In this document: piece after piece, positions 6,780 to 13,728 of the stretch
Layout: each line of letters begins with the position of its first letter
How positions within the stretch are numbered: position 1 is the stretch's first letter
NCBI GenBank assembly: GCA_903970355.1
Contig: CAJCIF010000388.1
Location: 1 to 20,177, forward strand
Reading direction: 5' to 3'
DNA length: 20,177 nucleotides
DNA from: Actinomycetota bacterium
Lineage (GTDB): Bacteria > Cyanobacteriota > Vampirovibrionia > Obscuribacterales > Obscuribacteraceae
Notes under the pieces: generated by a model
What the model was told of the DNA's origin: nothing
The model's database searches: none
What the model saw: only the letters and a program-made list of their open reading frames with translations
Program-made: the position numbers and the translations under genes

Positions 6780-9700
6780 GATACGAATGCACCGAAGTAA
6801 GTATCCAGCAGTTCTTTAGTGACATTACTTTGATTTACGATCGTGACAATTGTTTTTGAATTCTTGGCATTGCGGTTATAGAAATTCTCAATATCGGAGG
6901 AAACCGGCAATTCGATTTGTTGCCGTTCACTCAGTTCTATAACGAGGCGATCTCCGAGATCCGTTTGTTTGAGGGAGCCGGCATTCAATTCAATTATAAG
7001 GAATGCAATTGCCCGGTCGCCGTATTTGCTCTCTGCGATGTTGGCAAGACAATCTTGCGAGGATATAAGATGTGTGGGACGAATGAGAGGCTGACAGGCA
7101 CTCGTGTTTTCGTTGCCATTTGAATCTTCTTCTGAGGACGATTTGCTATTGTTCTTGGCTTTGGCTGCGCTTCCCAAAAGAAGAGCTCCAGCTAACAGAC
7201 CGTCTTCTGGGAATTCAGATTTGTCTTCATCCGAGCCTTCCGAAACTGGTTTTTCGAGTTGAAACACTTCTGATTCTGCCGGTTCGAGATGGACTTTCGG
7301 TTTTTCGGCCAACTGCTTTTCCTCTTCTTTCCAGGCAGTCAGCGCGGCATTCAATATTGGTGTTTTCGGAACGAACGTTTTTTCTGAAGTTTTGAAACCA
7401 GCCGCAACAGCTGCCTTGAATGGAAGTTTCGAGAATGCGGGTGGTAGGGCAATGTGCGATGGGATGATTTCTCGGGTGGATTTGTTTGTTGCCGCAATAC
7501 GCGGAGGAGTAACTTCAGGGGTGGGTTTAGTTGTTGATGCAATACGCGAAGAAGTGACTTCAGGAGTGGGTTTAGTTGTTGACGCAATACGCGAAGGGGT
7601 AACTTCAGGAGTTGATTTGGTTGTCGCTGCAATACGAGAAGGAGTGGGTTCAGGGGAGGGTTTAGATGTTACAGCCGTGCGTGTAGGAATGACTTCGGGA
7701 GCGGATTTGGATGTAGCGATGATGCGTGCAGGAATGGCTTCATGAGTAGATTTAGGTGTCGGAGCGGTGCGGGCTGCAGTGATTTCAAGAGCAGATTTTG
7801 ATGGTAGAGAAGTGCGCGCTGTAACCACTTCAGGGGTGAGTTTGGTTGTTGGGATGACGTGTGGAGGAACTGCTTCAGGAGCAGATTTAGATGTTTTGAT
7901 GATGTGCGAAGGGATTACTTCGGCAGTGGATTTAGATGTTGCGACGACGCGTGCAGGATTAGCTTCAGGAATTGGTTTTGCCGTTGGTAAAATGCGCGCG
8001 GGAACAACATCAAACAGGGATTTGGTTGATAGGATGTTCCGCGTAGAAATGACTTCAGGGGTAGCTTTGAAAGCTGGAGTTTGGTTATCAGCTCTTCCGA
8101 TAACGGTAACTGGCAGGAAGCGTGGTCCAAGATATTCGGAAACGGATTTTGCTTGTAAGGGGAATCCGAATTTTTCAGGGGTGTAAGTTGGAACAAACCG
8201 TGGACCAAGTACATCTGAATTAGCTTTTGTGGGGCGTGGCTCAACATCGAATTTTAATTGAACGCGAAGTGTGCTATCTCCAGCACGGAATGTAGGAAGA
8301 TCTATCTTTGCATTTGGAGCATTAGTTCTAGTGATTGGAGCAATCGTGTGCGATTCAGGAGCATGGGAATCTGGAATAGTAACTCGCGAAATGGGGAGTG
8401 AAGGAGAATCAACTCTCCCGATTGGAGCACTGGTGACAATACGAGTTAGCGGATTTTCTGGTGGCACATAAGGGACTGGAAAACCTTTCGAAGAAGGCTT
8501 GCCAAGATCGCTATTCGTATCGGATTTTATGATTGGACGTGAGATCGGAAGATCAAACCTTGCGATGGGAGTGTTTGCAAGTGAATCAGGAATTCCGACT
8601 CTTGCGATAGGAGAAGTGGTTGCAGGTGAATCCGTAACACCAAATCGTACGATAGGAAAGGTTAGGCGAGATTCAGGAATATCAACTCGCGCGATCTGAA
8701 GATTTGTGCGCAGTTCAGGAGAATCGATTCTACCGACAGGAACACTCGTCACAATGCGCGTTGACGGATTTTCTGGTGGCACATAAGGAAACGGTATGCC
8801 CTTGGCAGATGAAGTATCCCTGGCGATATCAGAGTTTGTTACTGGAGTATTCGCGACGATTCGGGAATTACCGCTGTCGAATATCGGTTTTTGATCACTG
8901 GTTCTTCCAGTCACCGGAGCGGAAGAATCGATTTTGCCGATTGGAATGTTGGAGACGATGCGCTCAGGAGAATCAGTTCTGCCGATTGGCGTGTTGGTGA
9001 CGATGCGTTCAGGAGAATCGATTTTACCGATCGGAATGTTGGAGACGATGCGTTCAGGAGAATCGATTTTGCCGATCGGAGCGCTTGTGACGATGCGTGT
9101 GCTGGGAACTTCCGGAGGAATATATGGAAACGGAATGCCTTTTGCTGATGTGCCGCTGGCAATATCAACGCTCGTTACGGGGTTTCCTGCGATAATTCGA
9201 GAATTACCGTTGTCCACAGTTGGCTTCGGATCAGCAATCTGATTTAGATCGGTAGGTGGTTTAAGACCGGTAATTGATCTGAGATCGCTGACAGGTAGTT
9301 GGCTGACTACCGGCCTTTGATCGTTAATGGGTTGTTGGCTAATTACCGGTCTTTGATCGTTACTGGGTTGCTGGCCGATAATCGGTTTTTGATCGTTGCC
9401 TGGTTTTTGTTCGGTAATTGGACCGTTAACTGGTTTTGTATTTCCATTACGGAATTCTGGAATTTCAATTTTCAAAATTGGAGAGGTCGAGGACAGCTCT
9501 GGAAGATCTGCTCGACTAATTGGAACGCTCATAACAATGCGAGTTGGCGGATTGTCTGGTGGCACATAGGGAATTGGAATGCCCTTGGTGCCAGTAGCAG
9601 TTCGGTCATCCAGAAATTCAGTCGTGATCTTGGGTTGATCCGGTTTTGGTTCGCTTCTGAGCAATTCCGGAATATCAACTCTACTAATTGGGCTGCTTGT

Positions 9701-10222
9701 TACTATTTGCGGTTGGTGAAATTCCGGTGGAACATAGGGAAACGGTATGCCCTTTTCCGAATAAATTTTTCCAGAATCGTTATTTGTGCCGGGAATCTGT
9801 TGTTCCGGAAGACGCGCATCTAGCCGTGGATGGTCTGGCAATTCCACTCGATCAATTGGAGCACTGAAAACTATTCGATTGTTTGGTATATCCGGCGGTT
9901 GATAAGGAACCGGTATGCCTTTGGCAGAATAATTCGCATCGCCCAAAAGTGCAGAGTTGTTATCCGGAAGATTCTGTCCGCTTGTTTTTGGTTCTTTCTC
10001 TGGGACATTGGGAAAAGCGCTAACGCGAAGCGAATCACCAGCGCGAATAGATTCGTCGCTTAATCCGGAATCCCTTAATCTGATTTGGGCCGAACGGCGA
10101 AGAGATGTACTGGTCGTGTCTGACTGGTCGATGTGGTCAGTGGATTTACCGTAGTCGCTGTACAACAGCCGAAAAGGATTTTCCGGCTCAAGTTTGTCCT
10201 TTGGTAAGTCCTTTGAACTCAT
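6776..10222 (-). CDS. Large proline-rich repeat protein with C-terminal LysM-like domain
   Basis: The 1148-residue protein has no signal peptide or membrane segment. Its N-terminus is polar (1–95). Then come six copies of KGIPxPYxPP (at 101, 157, 213, 361, 474, 579), each followed by RIVxSxPIxRxDxPE. There are five 12-residue QQPxNDQRPVIS-type units (about 272–331), four 15-residue RIVSNIPIGKIDSPE units (376–435) and fourteen 15-residue units like TTKSTPEVTPSRIAS (716–925). A charged linker follows. The end (about 1048–1098) resembles LysM: HLISSQDCLANIAESKYGD then FLIIELN. LysM domains bind glycans such as peptidoglycan; the repeats look like an extended stalk or linker. The ATG at 10222 follows an in-frame stop; the AGGAG lies 14 bases upstream, which is long. 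It converges on the response regulator with overlapping stops. Function is unknown. Confidence 0.8.
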   Translation of the reverse strand: MSSKDLPKDKLEPENPFRLLYSDYGKSTDHIDQSDTTSTSLRRSAQIRLRDSGLSDESIRAGDSLRVSAFPNVPEKEPKTSGQNLPDNNSALLGDANYSAKGIPVPYQPPDIPNNRIVFSAPIDRVELPDHPRLDARLPEQQIPGTNNDSGKIYSEKGIPFPYVPPEFHQPQIVTSSPISRVDIPELLRSEPKPDQPKITTEFLDDRTATGTKGIPIPYVPPDNPPTRIVMSVPISRADLPELSSTSPILKIEIPEFRNGNTKPVNGPITEQKPGNDQKPIIGQQPSNDQRPVISQQPINDQRPVVSQLPVSDLRSITGLKPPTDLNQIADPKPTVDNGNSRIIAGNPVTSVDIASGTSAKGIPFPYIPPEVPSTRIVTSAPIGKIDSPERIVSNIPIGKIDSPERIVTNTPIGRTDSPERIVSNIPIGKIDSSAPVTGRTSDQKPIFDSGNSRIVANTPVTNSDIARDTSSAKGIPFPYVPPENPSTRIVTSVPVGRIDSPELRTNLQIARVDIPESRLTFPIVRFGVTDSPATTSPIARVGIPDSLANTPIARFDLPISRPIIKSDTNSDLGKPSSKGFPVPYVPPENPLTRIVTSAPIGRVDSPSLPISRVTIPDSHAPESHTIAPITRTNAPNAKIDLPTFRAGDSTLRVQLKFDVEPRPTKANSDVLGPRFVPTYTPEKFGFPLQAKSVSEYLGPRFLPVTVIGRADNQTPAFKATPEVISTRNILSTKSLFDVVPARILPTAKPIPEANPARVVATSKSTAEVIPSHIIKTSKSAPEAVPPHVIPTTKLTPEVVTARTSLPSKSALEITAARTAPTPKSTHEAIPARIIATSKSAPEVIPTRTAVTSKPSPEPTPSRIAATTKSTPEVTPSRIASTTKPTPEVTSSRIASTTKPTPEVTPPRIAATNKSTREIIPSHIALPPAFSKLPFKAAVAAGFKTSEKTFVPKTPILNAALTAWKEEEKQLAEKPKVHLEPAESEVFQLEKPVSEGSDEDKSEFPEDGLLAGALLLGSAAKAKNNSKSSSEEDSNGNENTSACQPLIRPTHLISSQDCLANIAESKYGDRAIAFLIIELNAGSLKQTDLGDRLVIELSERQQIELPVSSDIENFYNRNAKNSKTIVTIVNQSNVTKELLDTYFGAFVS
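7448..8077 (-). repeat. 14 × 45-bp in-frame tandem repeat
   Basis: The coding sequence for residues 716–925 repeats every 45 bases: a conserved Lys recurs at 719, 734, 749 and so on to 914 without a break. The unit is approximately T-(T/S)-K-S/P-x-P-E-V-x-P-x-R-I-x-x. Copies near the 3' end (7463–7630) are most alike, suggesting recent expansion there. The antisense strand is also open through this region, but only as a by-product of the repeat. Confidence 0.85.
8918..9097 (-). repeat. 4 × 45-bp in-frame tandem repeat
   Basis: This encodes residues 376–435 as four consecutive RIV(T/S)xxPIG(K/R)xDS(P/S)(E/A) units of 15 residues. It is an internal expansion of the tail of the fourth KGIPxPYxPP module, since the other modules carry this tail only once. 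Confidence 0.85.
9230..9409 (-). repeat. 5 × 36-bp in-frame tandem repeat
   Basis: This encodes residues 272–331 as five units of 12 residues, the clearest being QQPSNDQRPVIS and QQPINDQRPVVS. The units decay toward LKPPTDLNQIAD. Confidence 0.75.
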
Positions 10223-10229
10223 TAGTCAT
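10188..10229 (-). CDS. Possible 13-codon upstream ORF overlapping the repeat-protein start
   Basis: An ATG at 10229 has the ribosome-binding site AGGAG (10241–10237) at the ideal 7-base spacing, and opens a 13-residue frame ending inside the large repeat gene. The repeat gene's own ATG at 10222 is out of frame and 14 bases from that site. It could be a leader peptide coupling translation, or simply chance. Confidence 0.25.
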   Translation of the reverse strand: MTNEFKGLTKGQT

Positions 10230-10508
10230 TTTCCAACTCCTGGCGGCATTTTAGCTGCTGGTTCGAAGTATGACGTTGCAGAGTTGTTAAAAGCGGAAAT
10301 CTACAAATCGCGTTGCTTTGCTCCGACCGCAATACCGCGAGTCGCTTGGATCATCCAAAGAAAAGTCAGCACAAAGTAAGTTAGCACAGGGATCGGTGGG
10401 ACGAAAACTCTGATCAACTTGGGGAGTGTTTGATAGATTAGGAAAATAGCCACATGCTAATTCACTTTGCTGAAAGGGTTTCAGCCCACCAAAGCACTGT
10501 ATACGGTG
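10223..10508. other. 286-bp intergenic region between ychF and the repeat-protein gene
   Basis: No convincing gene is seen apart from the small upstream ORF. Just past the ychF stop are two dyads: an AGCAC/GTGCT inverted repeat at 10493–10510 overlapping the stop, and a perfect 7-bp stem with 3-base loop (GCTGAAA) at 10469–10485. The second is not followed by a U tract, so termination is uncertain. The promoter of the repeat gene should lie nearer 10250–10320, but I see no strong −35/−10 pair. Confidence 0.5.
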
Positions 10509-11597
10509 CTATACCGCAAAGCGGAAGTTTACGCAATCACCGTCTTGCACAACATATTCTTTTCCTTCCAATCTCACTAAACCTTTATCCTTGGCTGCGT
10601 TCCAACTGCCATGTTCTTTAAGCACATCGAAAGAAACAACTTCAGCTCGAATAAAGCCACGGGCGATATCAGAGTGAATTTTTCTTGCTGCTTCTTGAGC
10701 GATAGTTCCGCGAGAAATAGTCCACGCTTTTACTTCGTCTTCTCCCACCGTAAAGAAAGCGATCAGATCTAACAACGAATAGATGCCTTTTATTAGTTTG
10801 GCTCTGGCCGGTTGTTTGATACCGAGCATTCCCAAATATTCACCCTGTTCGTCGGGAGACATTTGAGCAATATCCATTTCAGCTTTGCCGCAAAATTTTA
10901 TCAAATCGGATGTTGCACCAGTGGTGCTACCATTCTTTTCTGCTTCAGCAATCGCTGATTCACCAATATTTGAAACAATCAAAATTGGTTTTGCCGATAA
11001 AAACGTATAGCCGCGAATAAGTTTGTGCTCCTCTTCTGAAACAGGTTCATCGCGAAGCGCACCGCCATTTGAGAGACGATTAAAAAATCGCATGAGCAGT
11101 TCTTTTTCTGCTTCAAGCTGATTTTTTTCAGGTCCCTTTTTTCGTTGAATATCGCCATCTATTTTTGCGAGCCGTTTTTCCACGACAATCAGATCCGCAA
11201 TAATCAATTCTTCTTCTAGTTGATTCGCATCTCTCTTAGGATCGACTGAACCGGCTGAATGAGGCAATGCCTCATCGGCAAAGTCGCGCACAACATGAAC
11301 GAGCGCATCGACTTGCCGCAAATTGGCAAGCATGTCGCCGGCTAGCCCTTCCTTTTTGGCTTGACCAGGCATCACACCAGCTACATCCACAAGTTCAAGT
11401 GTTGCCGGTGTCGTTTTCTTCGGTTTATAAAGCCCAGTGAGCCAGTCCTGCCTTGTATCCGGAACAGGTACAACCGCTAGATTGGGTGCGCTTTGTCCTG
11501 TTGCCGCGAAGGCGTGTACTTCAGCGGAGCCTCCGCTGATTGCGTTAAAGACAGTTGTCTTGCCCGCCGATGGTAGTCCAATGATGCCAGCTTTCAT
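10509..11597 (-). CDS. ychF: Redox-regulated ribosome-binding ATPase YchF (OLA1 family)
   Basis: This 362-residue protein has the usual length of the family. The N-terminal P-loop GLPSAGKTT (7–15) and DVAG (71–74) are G-domain motifs. The usual NKxD base-recognition motif is replaced by NIGE (210–213), the change that gives YchF proteins preference for ATP over GTP. The C-terminal TGS region ends with GFIRAEV…RLEGKEYVVQDGD…FRF, highly typical of the family. YchF is a cytoplasmic ATPase that binds the ribosome and affects translation and oxidative-stress responses. GAGGG lies directly upstream of the ATG. A tRNA-Ser gene ends only 18 bases upstream on the same strand, so both may be on one transcript. 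Confidence 0.96.
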   Translation of the reverse strand: MKAGIIGLPSAGKTTVFNAISGGSAEVHAFAATGQSAPNLAVVPVPDTRQDWLTGLYKPKKTTPATLELVDVAGVMPGQAKKEGLAGDMLANLRQVDALVHVVRDFADEALPHSAGSVDPKRDANQLEEELIIADLIVVEKRLAKIDGDIQRKKGPEKNQLEAEKELLMRFFNRLSNGGALRDEPVSEEEHKLIRGYTFLSAKPILIVSNIGESAIAEAEKNGSTTGATSDLIKFCGKAEMDIAQMSPDEQGEYLGMLGIKQPARAKLIKGIYSLLDLIAFFTVGEDEVKAWTISRGTIAQEAARKIHSDIARGFIRAEVVSFDVLKEHGSWNAAKDKGLVRLEGKEYVVQDGDCVNFRFAV

Positions 11598-11615
11598 TTT
11601 CCCTCTTCCAAAATT

Positions 11616-11699
11616 CGGAGAGGGTGGGATTCGAACCCACGTGGCTTGCGCCCATCCGCTTTCGAGGCGGCGCCGTTATGACCGCTTCGGTACCTCTCC
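11616..11699 (-). tRNA. tRNA-Ser (anticodon CGA)
   Basis: The minus strand folds as a class II tRNA. It has a 7-bp acceptor GGAGAGG/CCTCTCC, a D-arm with CCG/CGG, the anticodon loop CTCGAAA giving CGA (reads UCG), a long variable arm around GCGCAAGC, and a perfect T-arm GTGGG-TTCGAAT-CCCAC. The discriminator base is G, as expected for serine. CCA is not encoded (the next bases are AAT), so it must be added by the nucleotidyltransferase encoded at 13673–16363. The outer anticodon-stem pair looks like G·A. Confidence 0.95.
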
Positions 11700-11711
11700 T
11701 CAATAGCAAGC

Positions 11712-11717
11712 ATTTTA
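11712..11717 (-). promoter_or_regulatory. Possible −10 box of the tRNA-Ser / ychF unit
   Basis: TAAAAT on the minus strand (5/6 of the −10 consensus) lies 13 bases upstream of the tRNA 5' end, the right distance for a short tRNA leader. I see no clear −35, so this is tentative. Confidence 0.3.
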
Positions 11718-11788
11718 GCAATGTAGTGACGGACTTCACGCCGCCGCTATAAAAAATAAAGAGATGGTATTTACACAACCGGAGGTTG

Positions 11789-12412
11789 CTAGTTTTCTAG
11801 GAAGGGCTCGATGCGCCGTGCTGCGATTTCCGTTGACACTTCGGATGCGTTTTTCAAAGCTTCCAGAACAATAGGCATGTCAATAGAGAATTGACGCTTG
11901 ATAAGTGCTTGGGGCATGAAGAAGCCGCCCGTAACATGAGTGGCATAAGTCACCATTGTGCTATGCCCAAATTCTGTAGGATCAAGTTTCCAGTAACCAT
12001 CCAGTTCTTTGAAGTCACCACTGACGCGGTGCCATTCAATTTGGTGGGGTGCTGATTCCGAAATTTCAATAACGTATTCGTAAGTAACTGGCAGACCGGT
12101 TGGAGCCAATTGATGTTTCACTATTTTTTTCTGGCCGTGACTTTCCAGGATTTGACACTTTTTCAAAATCGGAAAAACTTTGGGTGCGTTCAGATAATCA
12201 ACTAATACTTGATAGACCCGCTCTGGGCGCGCGTTTACAACAACCTTATTTATATAGAACGACTTACCGTTCACGACTTCTTCACGTACAGTCGGCTTGA
12301 TACCATGGGTCGCTTTCGCAGTAGCCGACGAAACAAACGTCACTGCACATAAGAGGCTAAAAGCGAGCCCTACTGCGCGGCGTTTAGTGTAGGAAGGTTG
12401 TGTATTTTGCAA
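11789..12412 (-). CDS. Exported SRPBCC (START/Bet v1-like) protein
   Basis: The 207-residue protein begins with a Sec signal peptide: basic TKRR, hydrophobic core AVGLAFSLLCAVTFVSS, then a likely cleavage after ATA (about residue 32). The mature part has SRPBCC features: VVVNARPERVYQVLVDYLNAPKVFP near the start, alternating beta strands (YEYVIEIS, IEWHRVSGDFKELDGYWKLDP), and a long C-terminal helix (KNASEVSTEIAARR). This fold makes a cavity for lipids or other hydrophobic ligands; the ligand here is unknown. The start is TTG at 12412, supported by AAAGGG 7 bases upstream; no nearby ATG fits. The gene is divergent from the lipid kinase, which may hint at lipid handling. The family is likely; the function is open. 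Confidence 0.78.
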   Translation of the reverse strand: MQNTQPSYTKRRAVGLAFSLLCAVTFVSSATAKATHGIKPTVREEVVNGKSFYINKVVVNARPERVYQVLVDYLNAPKVFPILKKCQILESHGQKKIVKHQLAPTGLPVTYEYVIEISESAPHQIEWHRVSGDFKELDGYWKLDPTEFGHSTMVTYATHVTGGFFMPQALIKRQFSIDMPIVLEALKNASEVSTEIAARRIEPFLEN

Positions 12413-12720
12413 AATGACGCCCTTTCTGTTGATTCCAAAGACCGCGAAAGTCTGAAAATGGTATCGAATACAATACTAGAATGCGAAAAGTTGTCAACTA
12501 AACAGTTCTGAGTATTCGATTTAAAAGCTCTCTATCTGCCAAATGTGCCATTACTTGTTTACGTTCTTCTCGCTTACATATATGTTCTACTTATAGAAGA
12601 AACGTCGAGCTTTTCAGACCGGCAGAGCATAATACAAGCTCCTGACTACGTGGCCAAGTGATCTAATTAATACGGCAACATTTCTACTGAAAATTTATGA
12701 GGGGATGACAAGTAGAACGA
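12413..12720. other. 308-bp divergent intergenic region
   Basis: This region separates the leftward SRPBCC gene from the rightward lipid kinase and so must hold both promoters. The leftward one is at 12470–12497. For the rightward gene I see only an AT-rich stretch (about 12556–12590, TTGTTT then TATATG 18 bases on) as a weak candidate. No ORF or stable RNA is apparent. Confidence 0.5.
12470..12497 (-). promoter_or_regulatory. Sigma-70-type promoter of the SRPBCC gene
   Basis: On the minus strand a perfect −35 TTGACA (12497–12492) is followed after 16 bases by TATTGT (12475–12470), a 4/6 match to the −10 consensus. It lies about 60 bases upstream of the TTG start and reads toward it. Confidence 0.5.
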
Positions 12721-13728
12721 ATGCGAAAGACTGCCCTCGTCATATATAAGCCAGTTCCCAATCAGGCAGTCAGTCCTGAAATGTGGCTGGGCGATGTTGT
12801 ACACAAACTAGCAACTGAGGGCGGTTATCAAGTGAAGGTGTTCGCCACCGGCCCCGACATGAGCTTTAAAGACATTACGGCTGAAGACTTCGCTGGGTGC
12901 GACTTGGTAATTGCCGCCGGTGGCGATGGCACCATACGTTTGGTGTTGGGTGCGCTTGCTCATTGGAAGTGTGCAATTCCGGTTGGTCTCCTGCCTCTAG
13001 GTACAGGCAATCAACTTGCTCGCAATCTTTCAATTTACGAAGAACACCTTTTATCTGATCCGCTCGAACAAGCGCTCAACGTCATTTTGCACGGCGAACC
13101 GAGGGCGATCGATCTCGGCATTATGAACGGCGAATATTTCGCAGTGGCAGCCGGTGCCGGACCTTTTTCCGATGCCGTAATTCACCCGGATTCTCAAGAA
13201 AAAGCAGCATGGAAAATGCTCGCCTACGCAAGTGCGATGGTTCAATCCTTCGCCTTGCCACCAGTTGTGTTCACTGTAGTTGCCGATAATGAAACTTTTC
13301 GCGTTGCCGCATCCGGGATTTTTGTAACGAATATTGCGGATCTTGGTGTTGGCACGCTCTCGGAATCAGCTGAACTCGATGATGGCCTCCTGGATCTTTG
13401 CATTTTGGATCCGCGGGAGTTCACGGATTATATGGAACTTGGCTTTCGATTTGCCGGCGGATTTGTGGGTGGCAAGGCGCCATACTACATCCGCAAAGTG
13501 AAGGAACTTATGCTTGATGTACAACCTGTGCGGAGCAGAATGTCCCAATTCCAGAAATTCGGACACAAAATGCGAGCGGCCTTTCGTGGCGTACAGCCAG
13601 AGCCTGTTCCTATTCAGCAAACCATTACCGCTATGATCGATGGCGACCCTTGTGGTCACACGCCCATGAACATTACTGTGGCACCGAGGGCGGTGCAAGT
13701 GCTTGCGCCGAAGCCACGTATTTCTTGA
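12721..13728 (+). CDS. Diacylglycerol kinase-family lipid kinase (YegS/DagK-like)
   Basis: This is a 335-residue soluble lipid kinase of the DAGK catalytic family, which phosphorylates diacylglycerol or a related lipid with ATP at the membrane face. AAGGDGTIRLVLGAL (65–79) contains the nucleotide-binding GGDGT. GLLPLGTGNQLARNL (89–103) is the second hallmark. RAIDLGIMNGEYFAVAAGAGPFSDAV gives the usual start of the second domain, and the C-terminal SRMSQFQKFG…IDGDPCGHTPMNITVAPRAVQVL is the expected end. The ATG fits because the first beta strand begins at residue 4. GAGGGG is 16 bases upstream, longer than ideal. Its last 56 bases overlap the convergent tRNA nucleotidyltransferase gene. The exact lipid substrate cannot be read from the sequence. 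Confidence 0.9.
   Translation: MRKTALVIYKPVPNQAVSPEMWLGDVVHKLATEGGYQVKVFATGPDMSFKDITAEDFAGCDLVIAAGGDGTIRLVLGALAHWKCAIPVGLLPLGTGNQLARNLSIYEEHLLSDPLEQALNVILHGEPRAIDLGIMNGEYFAVAAGAGPFSDAVIHPDSQEKAAWKMLAYASAMVQSFALPPVVFTVVADNETFRVAASGIFVTNIADLGVGTLSESAELDDGLLDLCILDPREFTDYMELGFRFAGGFVGGKAPYYIRKVKELMLDVQPVRSRMSQFQKFGHKMRAAFRGVQPEPVPIQQTITAMIDGDPCGHTPMNITVAPRAVQVLAPKPRIS

Noticed and set aside
7448..9409. CRISPR-like regular repetition
   Set aside because: Repeats are contiguous, multiples of three and in frame with a long protein; there are no unique spacers and no cas genes.
7392..9823. Long open frames on the plus strand opposite the repeat protein
   Set aside because: They mirror the 36- and 45-base repeats of the minus-strand gene, show the same periodicity, lack ribosome-binding sites and match no family. 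They are shadows of the real gene.
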